NCBI RefSeq assembly: GCF_000003815.2
Contig: NC_049994.1
Location: 10,521,751 to 10,585,750 of the forward strand
Length of the DNA stretch: 64,000 bases
Direction of reading: 5' to 3'
Origin: Branchiostoma floridae
Taxonomy: Eukaryota > Chordata > Leptocardii > Amphioxiformes > Branchiostomatidae
Shown here: positions 1 to 12,294 of the stretch, in pieces
Layout: the number at the start of each line of letters is the position of its first letter
Numbering within the stretch: position 1 is the first letter of the stretch
Notes under the pieces: generated by a model
What the model was told of the DNA's origin: nothing
Database searches by the model: none
What the model saw: only the letters and a program-made list of their open reading frames with translations
Program-made: the position numbers and the translations under genes

Positions 1-369
1 GGCCAGACGACTGTACCCTGACACGATGCGACACGCCACACCAGCAGCAGTCGGCATGTGCACAGTCTAGTATGGCGGGAGGAGGGCAGACCCAGCGCCT
101 CACACACCTGCCCATGAGTACCCCTGCCATGAGCCCGGCTACCTGCACTTCGACCCCGAGTAGTACTGGCATGGCGGCCCATCCTGCCTCCCAGAACACG
201 CCAAGTCCTCCCGACGTCGATCTAGAGAGCGTCGGCAGTCCCAACGCCACAGCTACCGCCACGGGGTCCGTCCAACCTAACAACAACAACACCGCCAACA
301 ACACAGCGTCCACATCCCCCAGTAACATCCCCATGTATCCATGGATGAGGAAAATCCACCTGAACCACT
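1..369 (+). CDS. Hox5: Hox5 exon 1, 3' part (hexapeptide exon)
   Basis: This is the 3' part of the first coding exon of a Hox5-class homeobox transcription factor, a nuclear DNA-binding protein that patterns the anterior-posterior axis. The reading frame (codons starting at position 3) is open through the left edge. The ATG at 72 is therefore probably internal, and the true start lies outside the window; Hox5 proteins usually begin near MSSYFVNS, which is not seen here. The visible 122 codons are rich in Ser, Thr, Pro and Asn, with an N/T-rich run around 277-320. They end with the Pbx-binding hexapeptide MYPWMRKIH (codons from 333). The exon ends at 369 before a consensus donor GTGAGT at 370, leaving one base of a codon (phase 1). 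That phase joins the homeodomain exon at 2450 to give a Ser codon. The Hox5 class rests on MYPWMRKIH (vertebrate Hox5 has IYPWMRKLH) and on the homeodomain tail in exon 2. Confidence 0.93.
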
Positions 370-734
370 GTGAGTAGGAGTCCTCCTTACTTCCGCGTTT
401 ACCCTAGCTACCACACCACGTCCTCTCTCCCCAGCCTCACACACTTGTGTGCGAGCAGTCTGAACTTGATAGCGTAGTTATGTCACTGTAACTTGGTTTT
501 ACGACCCTTTATTGAGCTATTAATAGAGTTATCTGCGCGAAAATGGGCCGTAGCGAGCTGTAGTTGGTCTTCGCTCTGTGATATATCCGTTTTTACGACG
601 CTTTCCATTGGCCAATTGTTGTACAGCCTCGCCGTACTTAACCCTCGTTTGTCGGTTTGAGTGCCCCCAAAGAGCTATCTCCAGCCCGGTTTATTTACCG
701 TGCAGGTACCTCAGGGTGACAATCGGCGCGAATA

Positions 735-874
735 NNNNNNNNNNNNNNNNNNNNNNNNNNNNNNNNNNNNNNNNNNNNNNNNNNNNNNNNNNNNNNNNNN
801 NNNNNNNNNNNNNNNNNNNNNNNNNNNNNNNNNNNNNNNNNNNNNNNNNNNNNNNNNNNNNNNNNNNNNNNNNN
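735..874. other. Assembly gap (140 N)
   Basis: This is a run of 140 N inside the Hox5 intron. ORFs predicted across it are meaningless. Confidence 0.99.
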
Positions 875-1026
875 TGCCCTGGTCAAACCATTCAATAAAC
901 CATACTGCCCAGTACACCCTATACCCTCTATCATACCCACCGTAGCAAGAAGGAAAGCAAGAAAGTCTCTATTGTCTAACCTCTTAAAGATGCTGTATTT
1001 TCTGTCCCTTGTAACTTCAATGCTGG

Positions 1027-1145
1027 AGGGGGGGGGGGGGGGGTGNNNNNNNNNNNNNNNNNNNNNNNNNNNNNNNNNNNNNNNNNNNNNNNNNNNNNNN
1101 NNNNNNNNNNNNNNNNNNNNNNNNNNNNNNNNNNNNNNNNNNNNN
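1027..1145. other. Poly-G tract followed by a 100 N assembly gap
   Basis: A G homopolymer of about 17 bases (about 1027-1043) leads straight into a gap of exactly 100 N (1046-1145), which is a typical default gap size. The homopolymer probably broke the assembly, so the true gap length is unknown. Confidence 0.95.
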
Positions 1146-1352
1146 TCATCTTAATGCCTTCTAACACACACCTATCGCAGCATTTGTAACGCTGGTCGTG
1201 TTCAACGAGGCATAACTCGTGTTGTTAGGAGTACATCATTCTCTACACACGTGTGCACCATATACAATATCTTCTAACACTGACATCTTACCACTTGGCG
1301 TGTATATCACCCTTCTTTTGACGAGGAAAAAATATTGTCGTTCTTGGCCCCC

Positions 1353-1366
1353 AGGTCATAAGGTCA
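1353..1366 (+). promoter_or_regulatory. Perfect DR2 nuclear-receptor element in the Hox5 intron
   Basis: The sequence AGGTCA-TA-AGGTCA contains two identical consensus half-sites 2 bp apart. DR2 is a known RAR/RXR binding arrangement. Placement inside the Hox5 intron makes retinoid control of Hox5 plausible, but binding is inferred from the motif alone. Confidence 0.6.
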
Positions 1367-2418
1367 GCCGTTTGACTCCCCCCAGTTGATTAAACGGGTA
1401 AAAGCGCCTCTAGAGTTCACAATAGTCGTAATTTATTCCACCAACCCAATGTCAAGTTGAGAAACGAACTCCCGAAAGTATTTCCAACATGTCTAGACGT
1501 GTCCAAACGTTGTGTTGTGCATTCTTGTCGACTCATTCTCGGGAAAACTTAGACAAAACATGTCACAAAAACCTAACCGTTCGAACTTGGAATACTTTTC
1601 AACAACCAGCCGTTAAACTTCAGAGATAAAATGTTAGCAAGACTCAAACACGTTTTTACTTGACACGTCCTACTGCAACGCTAGGTCATAGATACTAAGA
1701 GATACATGGACAATCTATATGAATGTTTTTCTTTCAAGAACCATCTGATAGATATACTAATGTCTAGATACACAGGTATAATGTAATACAAGCATAAAAT
1801 CAAACTACAAGAATGCTAACCTACAGAAGATATTTCCTACGTAAGCTCTGTGTACCTATCGTTGGTATGGTAGGACATCTATTGTATTGTTCTTGTAGTA
1901 TTGTTCTTATATGTATAGAACACACTACAAAACAAGGCTTCACCTGTGACAAGTCAATACTATAACAACATCTTCTAACTGTGCCACTTGTTGGGATGGT
2001 AATTTGCTGTAGTTATTTTCCTGTTAACATTATAAGAAGAAGCAACCATATTTCTGGGCACTAGTCTTCTATGGTATCTCCCTAACACACAGCCACAAGA
2101 TTACAAATGATTTTTCATATCGAGTATCAGCATGGCGTCCTTCTAATGATTTGGTATATCTGTAGCAGACGACCTCCTTTGTAACCCAACCTTTGAATTT
2201 CTAAATCTTAAATTCTGATCCTAACCTCTACCCCGTCACGTTTAAGAAGGCTTTATTGAGTTCCAGAAGCTGTGGTAGCAGTAACCGTTTGGTAGAAGAG
2301 TCTTGGGAGAACAAAGAGAAGATGGCATTGAGGCTGTTTGGTGAAGGTAGATAGTTCTTAAGAAATGACTGAAATATGCGTGATAATAAGATTAAGAGAA
2401 TGGCTGCCTAATTGTTGA

Positions 2419-2703
<285 letters not shown>

Positions 2704-3264
2704 GTACTGGAACACAAGGGGACTTGGTAACGAGAAGGAGCAATATGATATCATACATCCACACAAGGAGTTGTTTATGTTTGTGGTCCGTCTTATATCA
2801 GTGTCGAGTCATTTCCTGTATTGTATCTGTCCTAATGTGACCAAACGTAAACACAAAGCGTGGAGACGCCGGTTCTGACTATTTAAAGACTGTGTAGATA
2901 TTGTAGTATATTGTGTTTTGTGTTCTGGCTGCAAAAAGAGACTATATACCTCGAGATATTTGTTTTGGCAGGGAAAAGACCCGTATACTTGTACAGTGTT
3001 TGCGTCCGGCAGAAGAAGAAAAAAAGTCACATACTGTTTGAATGAAGAAAAAAATGTGTATAGATGTTTAACGGAGAACGTGTTTAATTATCGTAGATCG
3101 TAAATAATAATTTCTCTCGAAGAACAAAAAAATGACGAAGTAGGTGATTCACACACGTAAATGGGACGTAAATATTCGGTAGCTGTGCCATTGGAGTCCG
3201 TATAGAAGACGTAAAGTAGACGTAGTGTCTAAAATTCTACACCTCTTGTAGGCTGGGGTCCGTT

Positions 3265-3271
3265 ACAGGGT
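3265..3271 (+). promoter_or_regulatory. Putative miR-10 target site in the Hox5 3' UTR
   Basis: ACAGGGT is complementary to nucleotides 2-8 of miR-10 (a 7mer-m8 seed match). It lies in the likely 3' UTR of Hox5, the gene that flanks mir-10 in this window. Confidence 0.45.
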
Positions 3272-3539
3272 TAGCATCGATTCCGCTTGACAATCTGTGT
3301 CGCTTTGTACCCGTATTTGTAACGTCAAAATTTAGCCGTGAGCGTGCGTTTAAAAATGAGTGTGACGCCTTCCTTTTTTCTCTGTATATTTATTATGTTT
3401 TTGTACTTCGTATCTTCGGTCCGAGGAAAAGACAGGAGTAATGATAATATAGCCGAGAATATTGAAAATCATTCGTGCCAAGCTAAATGTGATTCCTGAG
3501 ATATCGATGCACCTCATCGTGGCTTGTAAAATTGACGGC

Positions 3540-3545
3540 AATAAA
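3540..3545 (+). terminator. Hox5 poly(A) signal AATAAA
   Basis: This is the first canonical AATAAA after the Hox5 stop codon, about 840 bp downstream, followed by a T/G-containing stretch. Confidence 0.6.
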
Positions 3546-3740
3546 GAGTATTATTCTGTGAGCAAAAAACACACGAGAGATTCCCGCTTGAGTTTGTGGC
3601 TTGAGGTTTTAGCTTACTTAGACCTGCGGGAGGTAAAATTGATGGTGCTTCCCGCCTGACTTGATGTCCCTGATGTAAACGCAGTAGCCCAGAACTCGAG
3701 ACGAGCAGGGTCGTCCGTCACTCCCGTTTTCCAATACGCA

Positions 3741-3804
3741 AGGTCACATCACCGCGCGGGTTCATCCAGAGTTCAGCACCACGTGACCAAACTAAGATGG
3801 CGGC
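3741..3804 (+). promoter_or_regulatory. Compact regulatory module: DR5 RARE, E-box and YY1-type site
   Basis: About 200 bp past the Hox5 poly(A) signal, four motifs sit in 64 bp. They are an AGGTCA half-site (3741-3746), a DR5 GGTTCA-tccag-AGTTCA (3759-3775), a USF-type E-box CACGTG (3780-3785) and AAGATGGCGGC (3794-3804), a YY1/Pho-type site. The DR5 half-sites are the same as in the classical RARB2 retinoic acid response element. Vertebrate Hox4 and Hox5 genes carry retinoid elements 3' of the gene, so the position fits. Enhancer function is inferred. A promoter of a non-coding transcript is an alternative. Confidence 0.6.
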
Positions 3805-3984
3805 CCGAGAGCAACACTACGCCGGAGAGTGATGAATGATGGGACGGCTGGCCGCAAAAAGAAAGCTCCATTCGTTTATCAACCGGCTTTATAACCTATA
3901 AAAAAACAGTAGAATACCGAAAGAAGAGACTTCAAATATAAAAATAAAACCAAAGATTTTATGGGGGGCCTTGGAAAACCGTAT

Positions 3985-4004
3985 TCTACTCTACTCCACT
4001 CTAC
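3985..4004 (+). repeat. TCTAC pentanucleotide tract, locus 1
   Basis: Four units of TCTAC with one TCCAC variant. It is one of five such tracts in the window, all in the same orientation (also 13331, 18213, 20353 and 23038). Confidence 0.8.
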
Positions 4005-4903
4005 TCTGTTCAGAATGAGAATACTTTCCGTCTCCCTATAGCTACTCGTACAAAACTCAGTCGAGATTTTGGGTTGCTAATATGTAGATTATGTGACTAC
4101 TAAGTGATACTAGGAAATAAGTCCACATAGTTAAAGGGGTCGCTTTCAAGTGTAGCAATTTTTCCACTACTCAAAAGTAATAAACATAGCTCTTATGGCT
4201 TGATTATCATAATCATTTCGCGATATATATTGCAAGTGAATCATATAACCCAAGACACACCTGCTGGAACCAAGGAGATGGGGCAACCATCTTCAAGAAG
4301 AGGATCACATCTTTAAAGGTCTTGCCACTCGTATGTGGACTTAAACTTGAATCTTATTCTTATAAACTTCTTTCATATCCCCTTTTCCTTGGTTGCCAAC
4401 TGTCATATAAGAACGCTACAGAGATATTATATCATGCACTATTAGTAGTACCTGACAAGAAATATCGACTGCCAAGCTTTATTCTACCTGGAGCCAAATT
4501 CAGGAATGCGCGCATCTTCCATAAAATCTCACATACCCGGAGGTTAGGCTTATTATATCTATATTCAGGAATTATTGTAGTCAGATACGTGTACGACATG
4601 CGTTTTTCAATACAGCTAGAGGAGTCTGTTTTGCATTTTCGAAAGTGAAAAGTCTTTTTCATCTGCCAATCATTAAGAAGTGTTTCTTCGATTCTGAAGT
4701 AGGAGTTCATAATAACTTTTAATTGCTGTCATTTTCAGTGCAACGTATCAGAATACAAAAGCAATACATATATACCTGTACATTGACAAGAAAGAGTGAG
4801 GATATATATTTATACAGCTATAAAGGAAAGCGATAATTTTCTTCAAACAGTTTTTTATTGAAATTACCTTATATCGTCTGATTGACACGGTCGTTGGTGA
4901 AGA

Positions 4904-4916
4904 AGGTCAAGGGTCA
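4904..4916 (+). promoter_or_regulatory. Perfect DR1 nuclear-receptor element
   Basis: AGGTCA-a-GGGTCA is a direct repeat with a 1 bp spacer and both half-sites matching RGKTCA. DR1 elements bind RXR, HNF4, COUP-TF and related receptors. The function here is inferred. Confidence 0.5.
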
Positions 4917-5380
4917 TAGAAAGGACAATGAAAGTTCTCGGTTAAAAATTTCGTGTTATGATATCACGTTCGTCCGTTCAGAACTGGAATAAGCCATGGA
5001 TACGCCGTGTGGTGAACTTCGCCATGAAGCATACGATATGACGGGTGATATTGATAAAAGGGAGAATAGCGGCACCCTAAGGGCCAACCCGCCCCAGCCC
5101 AACTGTCGCCCGTTTGATAGTCCTTCCATCCCGTAAAAGCGGTCATACTTACGGTCAGGGCCAGACTCCCATCCACGTGGGTCCTTGCGTGTTCTCTGTA
5201 GGCACCTGTCCCGGAAAATCCGCACGAGAACCGTACACAACGCGACATTGACACGGCAAATCGACCGACGCTGTCGCTTATCTACCCGAATCTATCACCG
5301 TGACTACGGCATAAAGACGAAAGTTAAAACAAAATTTATAGTAGTCACTAAGTTTCTACATCTGTGGAGTACTGCACTTG

Positions 5381-5402
5381 ATTGGTTCCGTCACGTCACG
5401 TG
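5381..5402 (+). promoter_or_regulatory. NF-Y (ATTGG) plus USF E-box pair
   Basis: An inverted CCAAT box (ATTGG, 5381-5385) is followed after 11 bp by CACGTG (5397-5402). The arrangement is nearly the same as in the Hox4 promoter at 52896-52916, where the gap is 10 bp. It may be a promoter or enhancer for an intergenic transcript such as pri-mir-10, but no transcript is visible. Confidence 0.4.
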
Positions 5403-5759
5403 ACCAAGTTTACGATCTCGCTAACGATTTATTTGCGGGGAATAATGGCAATTATGAGACCCTCCGACGCGAAAAAATGGTTTAAAATCATAATTTATTG
5501 CGTCTGCGGACGTGAAAGTATTTTTATGACGTAAATTAGCCGAAGTCGGTTGTTTTTCGTTAGAACGCAGTACAGTGGTGTTGTGTGGAGCGTGTAGGCG
5601 AATTCAGGGGAACTTTTTAGTCTCTGTTGGCTGGATTTTCCCAACTTGAACTCCAAGAGTTGGCAGAGAACTCGTCGGTAAGCCTCGCTGTTTTTCCCAT
5701 TTCAACCGTACGTGCCTCTCGGAATGAATTTCCAATGTAATATCTATTTGACACTGACA

Positions 5760-5772
5760 GCCGCCATTTTTG
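5760..5772 (-). promoter_or_regulatory. YY1/Pho-type site
   Basis: GCCGCCATTTTTG closely matches the YY1 consensus GCCGCCATNTTG. It is one of six such sites in the window. Confidence 0.4.
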
Positions 5773-6565
5773 TTGGGCGTGCGGGCGGCAAGGTTCAAGC
5801 CTTCCCGTCCTTACCTGACGACAACAAAGTTCGTTCCCACCGAAAGTGAGCAACACTTTCTACTTGTCCTTTTTACCCGGCCGTCCAAATTGTCATCTCT
5901 GAGCTTCATTACATCCTAGACTGCCTGTGTGTTTTTTTCTCCTTCCTTATGAATTTCAAATCATATCGATTTTTCTGGCGGGTGTACCCACCTTCTCCAG
6001 ACGGTTGGGATTTCCGAAAGGCTTGTTTTACGAGGCAAAGGTAATATCCCAACCCAACGCCGCCCTTCGGCGTCACACAGTTCGGACACGTATTCCTAGA
6101 CACATCGGAAAACGAATTTTTCATATCTGTGGAAATTAGGTTGGGATTTGAACCGTGCTAAGCCTTCTTGGTCTAGAATATATCACTCGCTAAGCACGAC
6201 TTGTTAGATTTACGGTCCCAATCCGTTCGGCTAAATCCCTCAGCCACTTTCGGCTCCTCACGTCGACCTAGTTGATCCCTTTCGAGATTTTTTTTCTCAA
6301 ATCTGTTATCTGTTATTCCGAATGACGTGTCTTGTTCTACTTTACTTGTGGAACTAGAATAAGAACCACACAATCTAAGAATACCAGAGTTAGAAGAAGA
6401 CGTGTTCAAACAAGCTGGTCATTTTCCAGGTCTTGCTGGTTTCCCGCACTTTTTTGCTTTTCTCCTTTTTTAGAAACATTTTTCTCAGCAATTGTCTAAA
6501 CATCTAATGAAACAAATAGTTACATCTGAGAAGGATATAGAAGAAAAGGGGAAAAGGCGTTTCAA

Positions 6566-6589
6566 TGAACATGTTACTGGTAACATGTT
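6566..6589. promoter_or_regulatory. 22 bp near-perfect palindrome resembling a p53-family element
   Basis: Two 10 bp arms (AACATGTTAC and GTAACATGTT, 6567-6588) flank a TG centre. Read as p53-family half-sites (RRRCWWGYYY), GAACATGTTA and TAACATGTTT match 18 of 20 positions with a 4 bp spacer. The biological role is unknown. Confidence 0.4.
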
Positions 6590-7490
6590 TCTACTCTTTT
6601 AAGTACTGAAGAGTTTACAAACATGTTCTTATAAATGCCAGTTTTAAAATTTACTTCGCAACTTATAAAAAACTTACTATCATTGATTGCCATTTACTTT
6701 GCCAGTTTTTTTTTGCGTTGCGACGAATGAAATTTTCTTTCCTAAATTATTTGGTAGCCTCAACGAAAACAACATGTCTAGTGTGTAAGTCATTTGGAAA
6801 GGATTCCGAAAAACAATGTTGCTTACTTACATCTTAATTTTTTTTCCACGAAACTGATATTATTATGAAGATCGTTTCTTGTCAAGAAACCGTTTCTTTC
6901 ATACAAAGACGGTTATTTCGATTTCGAATGGTGAAAATGGGAGTTAGATGCAGAAAACAGCGGATTTTCGCTGTCCCGGGTTGAATCCACCACCCGGAGG
7001 GCCTATTGAAACTCACATCCAAACCGATGTCCACGGTCTGGCCTCTGTAGTTCCTAACGAATCTAACGAAATTTAACCACCTCTTACAGTTCAAATTCAA
7101 AAAAGTGTATGATTGCAAAGTAACGTATATGTTGATTGGTAAAATACAATTGTAACGTTGTTTTCGTTTCCAAATGTAATAGGAAAAGGGAATTCATCAC
7201 TGCATAACACGGCATTTGAAAGTGTAGTATTTTCGCCGCTCCTTTTCCGTTTAGTGCCTACATAGATCTTCAATATCCGTCAATATTATCGAAATCCTTT
7301 CTTGAAGTCATATCCTTTGGTTAAAGATTTTTAATTTCGTTACCTACCAACTTTAATTCTACATGAAAACTATTTCTAGTGAGGTCAAAAAGTTATGTAG
7401 ATCAGTTGCAACGGAGTTGCAGTATAATTCTCTCAATGTTTTGCTCGGTTTACGTTGTTTTCCCTCCAAAATCAAGCATTTCTATGTAAG

Positions 7491-7512
7491 CCACACACAC
7501 ACAAACACATTA
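7491..7512. repeat. CA-rich simple repeat
   Basis: A short CA dinucleotide run with one interruption. Confidence 0.8.
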
Positions 7513-9112
7513 CACATAAACGTCACTCGTTTTCACGCGTTCAGTGACACTTCTAACAAGTGGTGGCTCGAATAGCTGGAACTTTTTTTGTCTCGGGTGT
7601 CCAAACAGTTACGTCTCCTCAAATTTTTCGCTTTTCCCGTCAGTAGAAAAATACCCGGGTGTCGCTGAAGCCACCAGAGGACCTTTAATTGGTGTAACAA
7701 TTGTTTTCTAACTGTCGATTTCCATTGCTTGTCATGTTCACTTAGGTCCGGGTCTGTGAAGAGAGAGGAGTACAGGATGCGGTGTGTGTTTGTGAACAGA
7801 TGTGTGGGACAAATATCTGACCTTACCGAACCGTGAGTTCTCGCTCTTTTGCCTCTACACATCCAGCTCACATATTTCATCTACAGAGGGTGCAATTTTG
7901 GACATTTTCTTTCAGAATTTGAAATCCGAGAGGTAAAACATCTGGGAAAGGAAATAAATATTGCCTCAACGACTCAAAAGAAATTCTTGGCTTGAATTTT
8001 TTTATTCTTCCATTCCGTGAATGGTATTTTGCTTACTTGGGTCAGTTGGAAACTGGAATTTTAGCTAGCCGAAGAATCAACTTTACTCAATACCGTTCAA
8101 AAGCACGGATATGAGCACTCGAAAGAGCGTAAAAAAACAAACCGAACGATACTTCATTTCCAAAATAACAACTATGCGCACAACTTACAACATTATAGGA
8201 CAACGTATCGAAAAATGTGTTGTTAAAACAATCCAGAATTTACATTGTACCCAACTTGTAAAGTTGCTGCATTTGCTGCCAACCATTTGGAATTGTTGTT
8301 CACATTTTTGTAAAAAAAAAAAAAGTTCAGCTTGTGCCCAAAGATGTCATTCGAAATGTGAAATTTGAACTCTTGTCTTTTCTTTTCAATTCTTCAGGCT
8401 GTTTCCTGTTTCTAATTCTTCACCTCTACTTATTCAAATAATGGATACTTCTACAATTACTTAAAGTGATTTATCTCAGCAAAGAACACTTAGGACACCA
8501 ACGCATTTAACCTCGCCCTTTTTCAACAAGTCTCTCGTGTGTATACAACAAAGTTGTATCCTTCTTACCACACCTCTGTCTTCATTCTGAGGTCATACTA
8601 CCCTTCACACCAGACATACACCACCTGTAGTCTGTAACCTCATTCCCAAGACTTGGTCTTGACCTTCCAAAGAGTCAGAGTTCACACAAACACACATGCT
8701 AACACGTGCGCTGAACTTAAATAGCAGCCTAGCTGTAAACTAGAACTCCTCTGTCATAAGAACTCTACTCAACTCTTCCGTGAGAGAAGATTGACTTGCT
8801 CGCAAGGCAAATTGCTGATTAAGATTGGATTTTTCCAATTTTCTTGCCCAAGATTGCTGTCGGTTTTTCTCATTATCAGCTGGGTATCGTTGGTATGTTT
8901 AGAACGATGTTTTCTCTTGTTGATGCGTGCCTAGGTAGATTAGCGGAGTGAGTTTTATTAAGGTTTACGTGTGGCGTTGTAGGAACTGTCAATGTGTGAT
9001 TGCACATATATGTATATATCCCATTCATCTGTGATATATGCATCGGACAATTTGAATGTGTTTTAAAAGTTTTCAGTTGTATAAAAATGTTATCAGTCGC
9101 GTTTCTGCCTGT

Positions 9113-9146
9113 TGTGATGTTTTGTCTGATGTGATGTTTTGTCAGA
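9113..9146. repeat. 17 bp tandem duplication
   Basis: Two adjacent copies of a 17 bp unit (TGTGATGTTTTGTCTGA) differ at one base. Confidence 0.8.
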
Positions 9147-9605
9147 AACAGCGGTCAAATTAAGTCAACGTAAACTTACAAAGACGACAAAGAAAGCTTG
9201 TAATTTAGGTAAGCACTTCGCTAGTTATATCATCAAAAAACGCGTAAAAAACTTGAATATGTGCGATTTCTAACACCATAAACTTTGTATTATGCTATAT
9301 TATTTCTGGTTTACATCATCGGCCAAATAAAAAAATTGCATGAACATCAATACTGTCAAAAAAGTCACAATTGTATATTTTCCTCAGGGCCAGGTTGTAC
9401 TATCTCTTTTTTTTCATGGTCAAATTTATCTTCCCTTTCTCGCAACGTTTGCTAGTATCATGTTGTGGTGATATCGGTAGCCGCACCCAAGTTATAAATA
9501 GTCTATTCATGTATACTTAACAGAGCTAACATAAATTAATAAAGTACAGAAACTTTTACAGTACAATCCTAAGGATATGCCCTTATATATCCCCAATTTG
9601 TGTCC

Positions 9606-9622
9606 GTTCTATTGAATAGAAC
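9606..9622. repeat. 17 bp perfect palindrome
   Basis: GTTCTATT-G-AATAGAAC is a perfect inverted repeat with a 1 bp centre. I recognise no function. Confidence 0.7.
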
Positions 9623-12294
9623 TTCAGCGTAACGTTTCAAAACATAACCACTCCAAGCTTTGCTGACGTTTTTATACACCGTAGCAGGCTCTACTTTATT
9701 ATTCTATTTTCACGCTGGTCGCTCCCTCGCGAACACAGATACCTTTTTTATCACTTCAGTCTTGTAGCAAAGGGAAGAAACGTCTGTACCATTTCGCTAT
9801 ATCTTCAAGCTTGATCTCACAAGAAAGAAGCAAGACTCCCTTTCCAAGGCTGAGTCTTAAAACAAATGATCCAAGATGTTAAGCGATATCTCCACCCTTG
9901 GTTCACCTAGTATAATTTCACAGTTCATAAGAACGTAGATAAACATCGAAGCTTTGAAGCTTTGGGACGAAATTCTCAATCAACCTTCAAGTGTGTTCAC
10001 AAGAAATCTAGATCCCTCCCTACCCCTTAGGACACTCTAGGCTATGAAGTCAAGGCGTTATCTTTCAAACATTGCTACTTAAGTTATTATCTCCTTTCGG
10101 TTATTTCCGTTAACTTTTTGAACTTTTGAACTGGCGAAACGTTTCGTTAGAAGCCTTTGCTATCCGAATACACGCCTTCTTTTTGAAGAAGTTGTTGGTT
10201 TAGTTCTAACAAGATGGTGCAGCTACATGCCATCGGTCACTACTGTATTTCCCAGGCGTTAACAAAAGGTGACAATACTCATGCCTCACGCCGTACAAGT
10301 GTACGAAAAATCTTTACGGCAATCAAACATGATATACAGAAAATTTATTATATTTGCGATAACCATGAGCAGATTGAATGAAGGGGGATTTATCGGAAGG
10401 AATATTAGGTATGTCTTACCGAAACGGAGAAGACATATGTCTTGCCATTCCCGTGAGCGCAGATAGAAGAAAATCCGATCCTCCTTCAACAGAGGGAGGG
10501 GTCTGCTTAGCACCGGCGAAGGTATGTGGGGTCCCTGTACAAATACACTGTAGTATCTCATAGACTTTATCTTGTTTTGTACGTATTTAATTTTACTTCG
10601 GTAACAAGGTACCTACCTTGGGAAGATGCTCCAATTTTCATCATATAAAGCTCAAAATTCTGCCAACTATGTACGATTTGCGTTGTGGTACGGTCATTTT
10701 TCAGAATATTGTATTTTCCTCTTCTACTATTTCTCTCACTTGTTTCTAGTTGCAAAATGATTAAATGTAGGTCTTGTTCGTATAAATGATTTTGTTTTGA
10801 AAACTATTATCTTATATTGACGTTGAAGGGACGTTTATGTTGGTCGTTGCGTTTGGTGGCGGTGTTTGATGCAGATGTGTAAATAGAATGTGGTCCAACT
10901 CGCCTCGGTAGGTCATATGTGTGTGTTTTTCTCTTTATTACCCCTTTTCCTGACAGTTTCACACATGAAAACAACCGATTTTGGAAAGATAAAGTTTTCG
11001 GAGGTACAAAAATTATATCAAGTGTGATTTGTTCGATAGATATTTTGGAATATCTCGCAGTTACGTGGCTATAGTCAGCCAAACTCAAAACCGCCTGGTT
11101 TTTCCTTGGCTATATATACTAATCGCATTTATTTACCTCAATATTGTGGGGTTGATCAAAACTGATATTCATCTGTTTCCCTCATTTTCCTTGCAATATT
11201 GTTATCTTGGTGTTCTAGTGAGTTTCATGCCACTGTATACTTCCAATACATTTTTGCAATGAACTGGGTACATGTATACATTGTGAGTGTGGTTTCACAC
11301 AGTTCTCCTACTGATTTTACCATTCCACTCCCATTAAAAACGCCATTGAATAAACCTTTCCCTGCTACTTGCCTAAAATCTTTTTTTTTTACCGAGAGCT
11401 AGAACATTGGTGACAAAATATGTAGATGTGAATACAGTTTGTCCATAGAAAGTTTATACAAATGCAGGAATGTCTGAAGTCAATTTGCGACCACGAAAGC
11501 TTTCAGATGCTTTTGAGAAATGTACAAATGTGGATTTTTCCATCGTATTCGACACTTGTGATATGGTAGCAGTTTTGGTTACGAGTTCATTTGTTGTCTT
11601 TCTTTCTAAGTACCTATCTATAAACTGCAACCGAACTAGCCTTCATAAAAATGGTACTACTTGATAGCCTGGCTTGCTCTCGAAAGCTTCGTACACAAAC
11701 CTGTATAATATACTTTTACTTTTAACTTTCAATCTGTAGAAAGCAAGCTTAACTTGTGTCTTATTGTAAATAATTAGCTCCCAGACGATTTCTGAGTGGG
11801 GAAATTTATCGTCAACATCCTATCAACATACCTGTTCTAGTAACCCGTACAACACGCAACAAATTCTATTTTGTTGTTTAGATTTTTACAATCATTCTAT
11901 AGCTTCCAACACAGAAATGTCAAACTTGATTAGAGAACTATCCAGAACACCATTACTGTTTGATATACATCATTTCTTTGACGTGGTTTAGAAAAAAAAT
12001 TGTCCTTTATAAACTTTGTAGACTAACTTGTTTAGTTTTGCCTTTTTGTTTCTGTACACAGAAATGTACTTATGTTCCTTCTATACTCAGTTCGATAGCT
12101 GTTTCTACGTACATGTTTCGGTCTTTCTTTGCTTAAAAAGTCACAACCAAATCGTGATTTAGACATGTCAAAATGCCCTCTACTACCATTGCATTCGCCA
12201 GTTGTGTAGTTACTGTACCTTCCAGTAATATTATCCTCCTGAATTGTTGTTTTTCGCTCTCACAGAGCTTGCTCTTATATGAAGCACTTTTCAG

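Larger units (their letters stand above)
2704..3565 (+). other. Hox5 3' UTR (inferred)
   Basis: This AT-rich stretch lies between the Hox5 stop codon and the first clear poly(A) signal. It contains a miR-10 7-mer seed match at 3265-3271. The end near 3565 is inferred from AATAAA at 3540 and a T/G-rich stretch just after it; no transcript evidence is available. Small ORFs here are random. Confidence 0.6.

Noticed and set aside
6144-6154. GGTTCAAATCC on the minus strand, a tRNA B-box match
   Set aside because: The T-stem does not pair beyond two bases and no tRNA body is visible.
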